The notes beneath the pieces are model-generated. The model saw nothing but the letters and a program-made list of their open reading frames with translations, did no database searches and had not been told where the DNA came from. DNA of 64,000 bases, taken from Synchiropus splendidus. Lineage: Eukaryota; Chordata; Actinopteri; Syngnathiformes; Callionymidae. This document shows, piece by piece, positions 50,387 to 62,729 of the stretch. The DNA lies in assembly GCF_027744825.2 (NCBI RefSeq), contig NC_071348.1, positions 203,501-267,500 of the forward strand, written 5' to 3'. A program made the position numbers and the translations under genes. Every line of letters begins with the position of its first letter. The first letter of the stretch is position 1.

Positions 50387-51120
50387 GGATGCCTGCTACT
50401 GTCTTGATGCCCGTTGATCTTCAGCATATCGGGGGACGCCAAAGAGCACCTGCTGTAGTCCTCCACACCTGAAGCTTGCTGCCGTATTGGACCATTGTTG
50501 AGTACTGTAACACTGGATGAAGCAGTCCCAGTCGCGGGGCGGCGTTCGGATGCTTGCCTTACTGCTTCTGTGAGAGCCAGCGAGTCACCCGACCCGTGTG
50601 CGTGCGCGCGTGTGTGTGTGTTATCATCCCTGGTCGTGACTGATGTGTAACGACACGCTAACAGGTACTGAATAATGCATTTTCCTGGCCCGAGGGTCCG
50701 GTTACAGGAGCTGCGAGAGGTGGATCCTGTGAGGTCACTTTTTAGGCCCTACTTTTCAAAAAAGCTCCCAGTGGAGGAGTTGGACACGATTGTTGCCGTC
50801 AGCCTGTACAGAGGTGTATTTAAATGGTCTGGGTTCCAGAACACCGCATTTACAATCAGCACTGGCTCGGCTGCATTTCTTCCCCAGCGCTTCTCCATCA
50901 CGGTGAGCACCTCCTGCTGTGTGAGCGTCCGCTGAATCCACGTCGACTCTCGCCCAGGTGTAGCCTGCGCTGGTCAGCAGAACTCAGTCATCTGGTGCTC
51001 CTCTTGTGCAGAGTCCCGGCTGCTGCTCATCAGTCCAGTCTGCAGTAGGTCAACACGTCGTGTCTCCACTAATGTCCTTCACATGGAAGACCACACTCAC
51101 ATTTAATCACTGACTTTGAC

Positions 51121-51126
51121 AATAAA
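51121..51126 (+). terminator. Probable polyadenylation signal AATAAA of kif13a
   Basis: First canonical AATAAA after the kif13a stop (735 bp downstream). The region 50387-51120 is then 3' UTR, and 51127-51707 is the rbm24 upstream/5' UTR region with a CpG-rich, Pro-codon-like stretch just before the ATG. Confidence 0.5.
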
Positions 51127-51707
51127 ATGAGCGATGTAGCGTAATTGGTCTTTGGCTGAAAATGAATCGGTGCCAACGTGTCAATGACCATAATATTAAC
51201 GAAGAATATTAGAAAGATGGGATCAGATCAGCAAAGCTGTGGCTCATCTGGGATGACAGGAGGCCGACACTGCTGAGGCAGCGGTCAGACAAAAACATCC
51301 AATGAACAGACATGTTTCCCGAGAGGAGCAGAGCCGTTTGACTCAACTGCCAGGGCTGATCAGGTGGCGCCTCTCGAGGTGAGAGTTGTGGTGGTGGAGG
51401 CTTCTGTCAGAAATCCTGTTGCTAAGGCCCCGCGCGTGACCAAGAGGTCGGTCCTGGACCTCCTGATTCGACCGAGACTTGGGGGCTCCGGCAGCTGGGA
51501 GGCGGGCTGTGAGTGTGTGTGTGTGTGTGTGTTGGGCTGGAGTTGAGTTTCTGTGTCACACAATGACAACTGGAACCCACTCAACAGGTGTCACCCTCCT
51601 CCCCCTCCTGCTCCCCCTCCTCCTCCTCCCGCGGGGCCAGGCAGCAGCCCCACTCTCTGTCCGGACCGCGGCTCAGCTGGACGCGCTTCCTCAGCAGCAG
51701 CAGAACC

Positions 51708-54339
51708 ATGCACTCGGCCCAGAAAGACACCACCTTCACCAAGATCTTCGTGGGGGGTCTGCCCTACCACACCACCGACTCCAGCCTCAGGAAGTACTTT
51801 GAAGTTTTCGGGGACATCGAGGAGGCGGTGGTCATCACTGACCGACAGACCGGCAAGTCCCGCGGCTACGGCTTCGTAAGTACGGTGTGACGCGGCGGGT
51901 GGAGCGCGAGCCCGGCTCCTCTCACCCTCCTGTGTGTGTGTGCGTGCCACAGGTGACCATGGCTGACCGGGCCTCCGCCGACCGAGCCTGCAAAGACCCC
52001 AACCCCATCATAGACGGGCGGAAGGCCAACGTCAACCTGGCCTATCTGGGGGCCAAACCCCGGGTCATCCAGCCAGGTACGGCAGCGGAGTGGCGTGACG
52101 TCACCGCAGTACGGCACTTTACAAGGCAGGGCACGCACAGCTAGCTTTGGGGTCAACTTTTTCAGAAGTCCTGCGTGTGTGTTGAAGCGGCTTTTTCAAA
52201 GTCTAAAATTCAGTTTGCCAACGTTTTTCATCTTGATCCAACATGCTGGGTGAGTCAGTGCTTCAATCTGGCACGGGACTGCAGAAGAGTAGGACGTGAA
52301 GTTGAAGTCAAATATTCCACAACATTTTTATGAGTCGCCCGCCGTGGTGCGTAACACATGTTTAGCATTAGGATCGTCTGAAATGCTATCGATCCACTCG
52401 AGTTACGCGTGCCGTGGCACAGGTGCTCCACTCTAAAGGTCACCTGAAGGTCGTATTTCAAGTAAATTCATTTTTGTCACGTTGCCTTTGTGTGGGAAAC
52501 TGCTAGCAGTGCTAGCAAGGCGCTCCCTTCGTGTAACGCACCTTAACACGGGCTCCACCCACTTCAGAAGTTAGCTCTTCTCCAAAATTGTTGAGTGTCG
52601 CTTCTCACGCTGCTCTTCTGGGCTGTTTCCAGGCTTTGCCTTCGGCGTCCCTCAGATCCACCCGGCGTTCATCCAGCGGCCGTACGGGTGAGTTGGCGGC
52701 CATGTTTTCCACCATCCTTGTGAGTGAGCGACCAGTGAAGCAAGTGCTTCGGGAGCTGTGGGATTTGACCCCGTGTCTGTCTCTCTCTGATCCGACAGGC
52801 TCGTGAAGGGTTAAAATAGCAGAGGAAGGGAACTGGTGGTTTGAGGAATAGCTGAGTCAGCATTGGGCTAAAGTCTTACCTGTTTACACGCGAACGGTGA
52901 CCAGCTGCATGGGAGTCCTCTGTTCTGGTGTATTAGTCCCTAGCTGTGTGCGTGTGTGCGCGTGCGTGGATTGTTTTGGGGGTGACGTGGTGTTTCAGTT
53001 TAACTGTGTGCTCATCTCTACTTGCAGTGGGGGCCGGTGGCTCTTCACTTCTGAGTCAATCTTCCGTAGGGTTTTGTCTTCCAAGGGGCCTTCAGCAAAA
53101 CAACCCGGCTGCATGTTTGCGACCGACCCGCGTCGCGCTCTCAAGCCAACCTGCGCTTTCCTCCAGTTCCGACCGGAGGAGAGTCCGGGCCGCTCCTCTC
53201 GGGCAGCAGCTGTTGGCTGCGCTGATCTCCCCAGCCTCTCAGGTTCACATGGAAAATGGGAGTCACTCTTAATAATGTATGGCGCAGACAACAGGTGGGG
53301 CAGCTGCGTGTGGTAACCAAGTCCCCGAGTGGCGCGGCTGACCGTCGCATGTGTCGCTGAAGGAGATCAACTGGCCCTTTGGTGGTGACAAGGAGAGCCG
53401 AAATAGCCGCCGGCGCAGCCTCCGCTGTCACTCAAGATGTTTGTGCTATAGCGGTGTCCCACCTGCTGCCCTCTATTTTTACCCCGGGTGGCACTCGCCC
53501 AGACGCCCTGGCCGACCTGACATTCACCAGTCCTTGTGTTTGACTGTATGTGTGTGGCTGAAGACGGGAGGCGGCGGCAGGTAACGTGGCGGCGGGCTCC
53601 CGGGCCCAGCGGCCCGTGTTTGTGCTGAAGGACCTAACACGTGTTAGCATGCCTGCCGTGTTGGTGTGACAGAAGGTGGACGCCACTGGGTCCACTTGCG
53701 GTGTTGTGCGAGCCGCTGGCATGGTGGCGCCGGGGACCCGGCTCTGGCGCAGCACCGTCCACACTTGATGCCGCTCTGCGTTTCAGATTGTGGGGCTTCG
53801 AAAAACAAACCAAAACACGCTTGTGTTTTCTTGTGGTTGTGCTGCTTCCTTAACTTTTCATTCCTAGGTTGATAATGAATGGATTTGCTGTGTTCTGAGG
53901 AGTTTGTGGCGCCTGCTTTTGAGGCTTGGATACCCTCACGCGTGTCTTGACGTCTGACCCGTCTGTCCCCACCAGGATCCCGGCCCACTACGTCTACCCT
54001 CAGGCCTTCGTCCAGCCCAGCGTGGTGATCCCTCACGTGCAACCCTCCGCCGCCACGGCCACAGCCGCTGCCGCGGCTGCCAGCTCGCCTTATCTGGACT
54101 ATGCCGGGGCGGCGTACGCTCAGTACTCTGCGGCGGCCACGGCTGCCGCCGCCGCCGCCGCCTACGAGCAGTACCCGTACGCCGCGTCTCCAGCACCCAC
54201 CGGCTACATGGCCGCCGCAGGGTACGGGTACGCGGTCCAGCAGCCGCTGGCCGCGGCAGCCACCCCCGGTGCCGCCGCCGCCGCCGCGGCCTTCAGCCAG
54301 TACCAGCCACAGCAGCTGCAGACGGACCGCATGCAGTAG
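51708..54339 (+). CDS. rbm24: RNA-binding motif protein 24
   Basis: Single-RRM RNA-binding protein that controls splicing and mRNA stability in cardiac and skeletal muscle differentiation in vertebrates. Exons: 51708-51875, 51953-52076, 52633-52687, 53976-54339. They give 236 residues, the same length as human RBM24. RRM at about 10-85: RNP2 [11 protein letters not shown]1 KSRGYGFV, with [20 protein letters not shown] between. The C-terminal half is Ala/Tyr-rich ([26 protein letters not shown], poly-Ala tracts) and ends [13 protein letters not shown]. The start [14 protein letters not shown] matches the family. RBM38 is the paralogue, but the long Ala-rich region and ending fit RBM24. It lies next to kif13a, as in human 6p22.3. 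Whether it is the teleost a or b copy is not decided. Confidence 0.96.
52688..53975. other. rbm24 intron 3
   Basis: 1.3 kb intron without a recognisable exon or repeat. A stretch around 53030-53270 has long open frames but no protein similarity that I recognise. Confidence 0.55.
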
Positions 54340-56037
54340 AGCGGTGAGACGGGTCGCCTGAAGCGGAGCCGCGGTGTTGCTGTATGGCGAGAAGGAATCA
54401 TGACCTGTTTAATATTTATATCTTCTGGCACATTAGTTCCCTTTGTCTCAAGTCCTCCTCTGACCAAAACACACCAGCAGGTCAGGGGAGACCCGACGTT
54501 GACATCCTGGCGTGGCTCGCCGGCGCCCGGCTCGTGAATGAACATGCAGTCGAGAGACCTGAGCCTGGTGGAACCTATGCAGACGACAGCGAGGAATCCT
54601 CACTCCTTTCATCAGAGTGACGGAGCTTAGCACCCCCGAAGTCGCAGCCGGGGAGGGACGATGGTTGAATGTGAATTTTTCATGTTGACTTTTCTAACGT
54701 ATCTTTTTAACTTATGCTATTTATATATTTATGATGATGATAAAAGTTGTATTTTGGGTTTCGATTTCGCCGCTGCATGGTGTGTTGCTCTCTGTCCACC
54801 GGGTCGAGCGGAGAGTGGAACGTTGAGGAGCAGGTGACCCACATGAAAGACCTCACCTCACTGTTTCTTCATGGATGTTTTTTTTTTTAAGACTTTTTTT
54901 TCTCGGTTGAATATGATGACATTCTGCTAGCATCATTTTGAAAACACTTTTTTCAGCTTTTACTCTGTTCACATCTCTTCTGTCCTTGGTGTTTTAGTTA
55001 GATATATATATATATATATCTTTCACACACTGTTTACTACCCATAAATATACGTAAACAATCGAGCCAGTTCATTGAAGGCTGCTCTAGCCTTTAGATTC
55101 CTCCCTTTTCTTTCCGAGCCATTCAAAAGTTCAGTCATCAGTCGTCCTAGCGTCACCGCGCCACCTGGAACTACATCTTTTTGGCTCCTTTCTTCTTTCC
55201 CCAAGAAGGACAGGTTCAACCTGATTGGTCGGAACCGCCACCAGCGGGGCGGCGCTTTCCTGAAAACGTCTCAGGCAGCTGCCAAAGCCGGTCGTGCATG
55301 TGGGCTTGTTGTTTTAAACTGAATGTATCAGCACTCTGTATCAATTTGCATGATTTTCAGTCAATAGGTCACATGACCCCTGGGATCAGAGAGCACCAAC
55401 GACATGAGATACGGCACCTATTTTAAAAAAAATTTGAAAAAATGATTCAGCGGGCTCTCCAAACCTTGTGCCTCCCAGCACCGCCTGACAAGAGCACTGA
55501 GGTCAGGCCGGGGTCACTGCTCCCTGCGCGGCCTGTTTTGTGGGCTTAATCCACTTGACATGAAAAGGAAGCAGCGTGGACCTTTTGATTCAAGAAGGCA
55601 GGCGATGGCTCCAACGTTGCCCCATTTCCAGACTTCTCAAACACATTTACAAACTCACGGAGCAAATTCACAAATAGCGAAACACATTTCCAACAATTTT
55701 TTGTCCTGAGTTGGCAAGTGTCTTTCCAGGTTTGTAAACGTGTTTCAGGGTTTGTTTTCCGAGTTTCTAAATGTGTTTCCACTTTACAAGAATCGAAGCG
55801 ATTCCGGACGGGATTCGGAGGTGGTCGTTGGAATGTGCCAATTGTACCAATTGCGGGAGGGACTAAATGTAGAAAGATGTTAAAACAAACTCACAGACTC
55901 CGAAAACACGGGGGAAAAAATAGGTAATTTGTCTTGAAACGTCATAAATGTTTCCCGATGTGTAGGTTTGTGAGTGTGTTGTGCACGCCTCACCGTCGCG
56001 GTATAACGCCGTCATTTGAATTAGACCGTGATGCCAC
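54340..56037. other. rbm24 3' UTR and intergenic region
   Basis: AT-rich 3' UTR-like sequence to about 55050, including TATTTATATATTTATG at about 54718 and a short (TA)n at about 55004-55018. No canonical AATAAA is seen. From 55050 to 56037 no gene is recognised. Confidence 0.5.
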
Positions 56038-56523
56038 TGTCACTGCCCTATTTGCTTCATCCCATTTTGCTTCCAGGGCTCATGCTTATGACGTCATTTC
56101 CTGTCCTGTGGTGTCGCTGCTTGACACATAAATTAGAATAAAATGAGCAACGTCATTAGGCCACGCCTCACTACACGCTGGTATTTCATCAAGCGAAGCA
56201 GAATTTGAATGACTAAAGTACTACGCCGACGTATGAACTGTATTTATTATTATTATTACTTATTTTATATATATATATATCACTACATTTGACTAGTATT
56301 CAACAATTCGGATATTGTAACAAGATTTCAGATGAAGTAATTGGATCTTTCTGTGCAATTTGCATGCAGTTTTCTAGCTTGCCTACGAGGTCTCAGTTGA
56401 TATGAGTATATACTCAGGAAATGACGTCTTGAAATACCAATGTGCGCATGCGGACAGTAAATGACGTCATAAGCCTGCGTCCTGGAAGCAAAACGGGGTG
56501 AAGAAGCAAATAGGGCAGTGACA
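56038..56523 (+). mobile_element. Long-TIR non-autonomous DNA element (family 1), copy 2, upstream of grina
   Basis: 486 bp with the same TIR (TGTCACTGCCCTATTTGC) and interior block (CGCCTCACTACACGCTGG) as copy 1, in the same orientation. CRE motifs TGACGTCA lie at 56089-56096 and 56462-56469, and an NRF1-like TGCGCATGCGGA near 56443-56454. The right end is 273 bp upstream of the grina ATG. Only a weak candidate target duplication (ACT) is visible. Confidence 0.9.
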
Positions 56524-56795
56524 CTCCCGGCGTAAATATAGCGCACGTCGATGCAACTCGCATGTTCCGGCACTTGGAAAAGCGTTCAGCGTCGTGTTGT
56601 TGGATTAGCTTCGAATGTGTCGTAAAATAAAATGGGCAAATAGTTCCCAGCGCGTGTCACGTGACCGGCCGACGTCAGGCCGCGGGGGCGGGGCGTGTGT
56701 CTGACGTACGCTGCGAGGATCGCTGGGTTTTGATCGCGACTTCGAGCTTGTGTTTGGAATCGTGCTTCTCTCGCCGCGCTGCTTCGTCGCCAGAG
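56524..56795 (+). promoter_or_regulatory. grina proximal promoter with a CLEAR/E-box palindrome
   Basis: CpG-rich and TATA-less. The perfect palindrome GTCACGTGAC at 56656-56665 is the CLEAR-type E-box recognised by TFEB/TFE3 and USF factors, 130 bp before the start codon. A GACGTCAG (CRE-like) follows at about 56670. Confidence 0.55.
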
Positions 56796-58572
<1,777 letters not shown>

Positions 58573-58748
58573 CGGGCTCCGCCGCGTGAGAAAACGACAC
58601 CTGCTTTGTCTTGTAGTTGCACTGAAAACCCTCCCTTGTCTGTGTTTGATTTATTATGATTTTTAATATATGCACACATGTAGTGAAAATCGGACTGTGT
58701 GGTTCTACTAACCGATGGATTGTCGATGCTGTATTTTCCTTTCGCTGG

Positions 58749-58754
58749 ATTAAA
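58749..58754 (+). terminator. Probable polyadenylation signal ATTAAA of grina
   Basis: ATTAAA is followed by a GT/T-rich stretch, 177 bp after the stop. Confidence 0.55.
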
Positions 58755-59404
58755 GTTTTACGCGGTGTTCTCTTTTCTTCCGCTGGTTTCTTCACCGGAC
58801 TCCTCTTGTGACGGTATGTGTCCACCAGGGGGCAGCAGAGCGCTGCGCCTCCAGCAGGAGCGACTGTTGAGTCGCGAAACGAGCGGTACGAGTTGAAGAC
58901 CGACGGCTGAAGTGGCGTGTATGACCTGCGCGTCATGACAGAGCAGATCAGGAATGCGGGTGAAGTTTGTAGCCGCGACGTAATTATGAAGGAAGGGCGC
59001 TGCGCGCGCGCGCGCCTTCAGATAAGAGATAAGGCGATAAGAGCGCAGATCCGAACCGACCTGTTCTGCCGAACCGGTGGAACGCTGAAGTGGACCGCAA
59101 ACAGAATCAAGGTCAGCGAGGTCAGGCAGCCACGAATAAGACATAATAACATAATAAGGAGTAAACAACAATAATAATAGAAGCAGCTAATAAATAAACC
59201 AAAACCATCGGTCTCAGTTCGGGTGAGACGCGTCATAGTCAAGGAAAAGCGCAACCTGTTTCAGAGAAATTAAACGGGCGTCGAAAAAGAAGGCTTTATC
59301 CTGGGAAGATTTGTCAAATATCTTCAATGTAAACGGCTTTATAGAATCCAAGTATTGTTGACTTACAATGGATTTTTCCAAATACATTTAGATTTCTGGA
59401 CGTG
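58755..59404. other. Intergenic region grina-smpd3, no gene seen
   Basis: Mostly unique sequence with a (CG)n run at about 59000-59013 and AT-rich trinucleotide patches at about 59155-59180. No coding potential is recognised. Confidence 0.5.
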
Positions 59405-59566
59405 GAATCAGAATCAGATTTATTGCCATGGTCAGTGGGGAGCCCACTAACTAGGAAAGTGTTTTGGAATAAAGTGCAGTTAAAACGTAAATAAAAATAA
59501 AGTAAAAATAACTAAATAAAATAACAACAAGGCTGTTCACGAATTCAGTCAATTCAACAAGGAGTG
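59405..59566 (-). mobile_element. 5'-truncated LINE tail, minus orientation
   Basis: GAATCAGAATCAGATTTATT, then GCCATGGTCAGTGGGGAGCC, then AACAAGGCTGTTCACG. On the minus strand this ends CAATAAATCTGATTCTGATTC-like, a short tandem 3' tail (TGATTC)n as in CR1/L2-type LINEs. It shares its 3' end with the copies at 27864 and 62966 and is truncated at a different point. Confidence 0.8.
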
Positions 59567-59689
59567 GAATTCGCGCGATGTCAATAATCCGAACACATTT
59601 TCCCGAGTTAATATGAAACCAGTCATTGTTTTTGCGCTGAATGGAAAAACTCCGACGTCTCTGCGACGGCGCGAGCAGGATGTTGACAG

Positions 59690-60389
59690 GTGAGGTCACG
59701 TGACGCCCGGACTCCGCTCCGCGATGACGTCACCAGGGTTCGGTTTAAGAAGGCGAGTCGCAGAAGACAGCGGGTCAGTCTCCGCGGGGCGGCTGGTGTC
59801 GAGTCGGAGGCGTTGGTCCGTCGTCATGGAGACGAGCTTGCGCCGCAGGTGGCGGGACAGGAGCTAAGTAAGGTGAGGCTGTTGCTACTGGCGGCTAGCT
59901 GACACTAGCTCCGCCACCTCGGTTACCTGCGCCACACCCACCCGAGCAGGAAGTCCGCGCCGAAAGTGTGTCGCTAACCCCTTGCTGCCGTCAGTTTGAC
60001 GTCTGAAGTTCGTCGCTCCCTCTCTCGGTGCTGCGGTGCGGGTGAAGTGCGGGCTTTTTCTCCGACATCCCGGAGACTTCAGACCATGTGGGTCAAAGGT
60101 CACGCTCTGAAAACGCTCGCGCCGTCATTCTGCTCGACTCTCGGGGCGCGGACTGAGGTTAGGGTTAGGGTTAGGGTTAGGCTTAACCTAACCCTAACCC
60201 TAACCCTGTTTTTCCTTGCACTTGTCCGGTTTCCTCATGTGTATCCAGTCAGGTAAACTGGTCCCAGCAGAGACACAGTTGCCTTCACCGAGTTCTTGTT
60301 TTGCCGGTTTTGCCTGACAGCCCGCCGTGTCTGTTTCAGTGTGGGCCGGCGCTGAAGTCGTCCGTCCCGGCGTCGGCGTGAACGCAGCC
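59690..60389 (+). promoter_or_regulatory. smpd3 promoter and 5' UTR region with probable non-coding first exon
   Basis: CpG-rich sequence. A likely 5' UTR exon ends at about 59872 (AGCTAAGTAAG|gtgagg). The acceptor would be ...ctgtttcag at about 60340, just before the coding exon's leader. The intervening sequence holds the telomere-like block. Exon limits are inferred from splice-site strings only. Confidence 0.45.
60155..60207. repeat. Head-to-head telomeric repeats (TTAGGG)n-(CCCTAA)n
   Basis: About four TTAGGG units are followed, across a short pivot (AGGCTTAACC), by about four CCCTAA units. The two halves are reverse complements. This is an interstitial telomeric sequence in head-to-head arrangement, about 180 bp upstream of the smpd3 start codon. 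Confidence 0.95.
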
Positions 60390-62451
60390 ATGGCTCTGAC
60401 GCCGTCTCCGTTTCCCAACCGCGCCGCTGCCGGCCTCCACGCGGCGGGATGGGCCTTGGTCTGGCCGTGCTTCTGGTCCCTCGACCGCGTCATCGCCGTG
60501 TGCAAGTCGACCACTCTGGAGCGGCGGCAGCGCCGGGAGCAAGAGTGCTACCTCCGCCCCCTCAAGGTCTTCTTTGGCGTCCTCCTCTTTTTTCTTCTGT
60601 TTCTACTTTCGTTGCCGTTTGGCTTTCTCGGCTTCCTGCTGTGGGCGCCGCTTCAAGTCTGCCGCAGGCCCTTCCGGTACCTCGTGGAGGAGTCGCTTCC
60701 CGACCGCGAGACTCACCGCGGCTTTGAGTCGGAAGGGAAGGCCTCCTTTTGCTTTGCCACGGCGAACCTGTGTCTCCTGCCGGACGGCCTCGCTCGTTTC
60801 AACAACCTGGGAGACAGCCAGTCCCGGGCGGCGCGAATCGGCCGGCTCATCTTCCAGGGTGTGGGGAGACCCAACCTCCGGGTGTTCGTCCAGTCGCCCG
60901 GCAGCTGCGGCGCTCTGAGTCCGTCCGACAGCATCCTCCCTGAAGCTAGTTCCACCTCATACGGCGCCACCCGCAGCCAACCTGCAGCGAGGCGCCATCC
61001 AGAACCAGGCTCGGCGGCCCTTGTCGAGTCCAACAGCCATGTCGTGTGTGTTCCGTGTGACGACTCCGACGATTCCTCCCGCTCCAACCAGGAGAAGAGA
61101 GGGGGCGCTCCTCGGGCTCCGCCGTCTCAGGGGCTGGCCGACGTTCCCTGGGAGGTCTCCACCATGTTTCCCGCTAATCTGGACGTCCTCTGTCTGGAGG
61201 AGGTGTTTGACACACGGGCGGCCAAGAAGCTGACGGACCGACTGAAGCCTGTTTTTGGACACATACTCTATGACGTAGGGGTGTATGCCTGTCAGCCGCC
61301 GTGCAGCTGCTCCACCTTCAAGTTCTTCAACAGCGGCATGCTTCTGGCCAGTCGCTTCCCGGTCCTGGAGGCCCAGTATCACTTCTTCCCCAACAGCCGA
61401 GGGGAAGACGCGCTGGCTGCTAAAGGCCTCCTGTCCGCCAAGGTACCGTGGCACGGACGCCGCCGACGCCTGACGACGAGGCTAAAGTGTGTGTCGCTCC
61501 CTCAGCTGCTCATCGGGAGGAATCGCAAGGGGAAGGACGTCGTCGGCTACTTTAACTGCACGCATCTTCACGCGCCAGAGGGCAAGTGGCACTCGAGCTC
61601 CGACGTCGTGTCCCGGTCTGACTGGGGATGCGTGCGCCGCAGGTGAAGGAGAGATCCGCTGTTTGCAGCTGAACATGGTCACCAAGTGGATCGGGGATTT
61701 CCAGGCAGCAAACAAACTGCCGGACGAGGATGTGGTTTTCGACGTGCTTTGTGGGGACTTCAACTTCGACAACTGCTCGCCAGGTGGCTCTAGTCTTTAA
61801 AGCGACTGGGTGACAGACTGATGTTTGCGTCTGTGTGTTTAGATGACCACCTGGAACAGAACCACGCCCTGTTTGAGGAGTACAGGGACCCGTGCAGGGC
61901 AGGACCGGGGAGGGAGAAACCGTGGGTGATCGGTGTGTGTGGCCGTGCCGCAGACCACGGGGTGAGACCGTGGCACCGCTGGCAAGGTTGTGCTCTGTCT
62001 TTCAGGCACGCTTCTGCGGCAGCCCACTCTGTACGACGATGACGTCAACACGGCTGAAAACCTGCAGAGGTAACCAGAGTGTTCTGAGCATGGGACGCAT
62101 CGACGGAACGCTGTGTCTGTGGACAGGACCCTGGTGCAAGAGGAGCTGAGGAAGCGCTACATCTCGCCTCCGGTGCCGGCGGAGGGCCGGCCTTTGCTTT
62201 ACCCCGAGGACGGTCAGCCCTGGGTCGGGAGACGGCTGGACTACATCCTGTTCCGTGAGAACTCCATTTCCGATCGTTGCAGAACGGTACGTGGCTCCGC
62301 CTTCGTCTCCACGCCGGGAAAACGCCGGCCCCGTGACATCAAATGCTCTCTGTCTCCGCAGGAGGTCGAAGAAGTGTCTTTCATCACTCAGCTGGCCGCC
62401 CTGACCGACCACATTCCTGTGGGCCTCAGAATAAAGGTGTCCATGGCTTGA
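60390..62451 (+). CDS. smpd3: Neutral sphingomyelinase 2 (sphingomyelin phosphodiesterase 3)
   Basis: Mg2+-dependent enzyme that hydrolyses sphingomyelin to ceramide and phosphocholine at Golgi/plasma membranes; involved in exosome release and skeletal growth. Exons: 60390-61442, 61506-61581, 61643-61783, 61843-61932, 62006-62069, 62127-62286, 62362-62451. They give 557 residues against 655 in human, the shortfall lying in the low-complexity linker. Two N-terminal hydrophobic segments (WALVWPCFW; LLFFLLFLLSLPFGFLGFLL) are followed by the DNase-I-like catalytic fold: FATANLCLLPD, LCLEEVFD (metal-ligand Glu), DALAAKG (matching the Asp-Lys switch), THLHAPE, CGDFNFDNC and LTDHIPV (catalytic His). 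Human has LCLQEVFD, so the residue before the metal ligand is Glu instead of Gln. Intron 2 has a GC donor. The C-terminus ends shortly after the catalytic domain. Confidence 0.95.
61582..61642 (+). other. GC-AG intron in smpd3
   Basis: The donor is GAGG|gcaagt and the acceptor is gccgcag|GTGAAG. Only this junction keeps the frame and gives HAPEGEGEIRC, the same length as human APQEDSAIRC. The GC donor has the strong surrounding consensus (AGG|gcaagt) typical of GC-AG introns. The intron is 61 bp. Confidence 0.85.
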
Positions 62452-62665
62452 GATGACAAAGGCACCTGTTTATAACTCAGGAAAGTGTCACGTTTACACC
62501 GGCGTTTGAGCTAGTGGCCCGCGAATCTCAGGCTCACCTTGTTTTTGACTCGGTTTAACTCCTCCATTTTACTCGTGTGTGGAATCTTTTTTAAAGGATG
62601 TTTTACAGAGAGTTTATGACTCCAGTCTGCTCGATTTTGATCGAGTGATTTCTCATCCTTTTATC

Positions 62666-62671
62666 ATTAAA
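62666..62671 (+). terminator. Probable polyadenylation signal ATTAAA of smpd3
   Basis: ATTAAA lies 215 bp after the stop and 60 bp before MITE copy 3. Confidence 0.45.
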
Positions 62672-62729
62672 AATATCAACGGAGAGTCTGCTTCTGTTTT
62701 GTCATGTGATTCTGTATGTTTTCGACAGC

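Noticed and set aside
53896..54200. Minus-strand Arg/Pro-rich ORFs over the rbm24 last exon
   Set aside because: Shadow frames of the GC-rich, Ala-coding exon.
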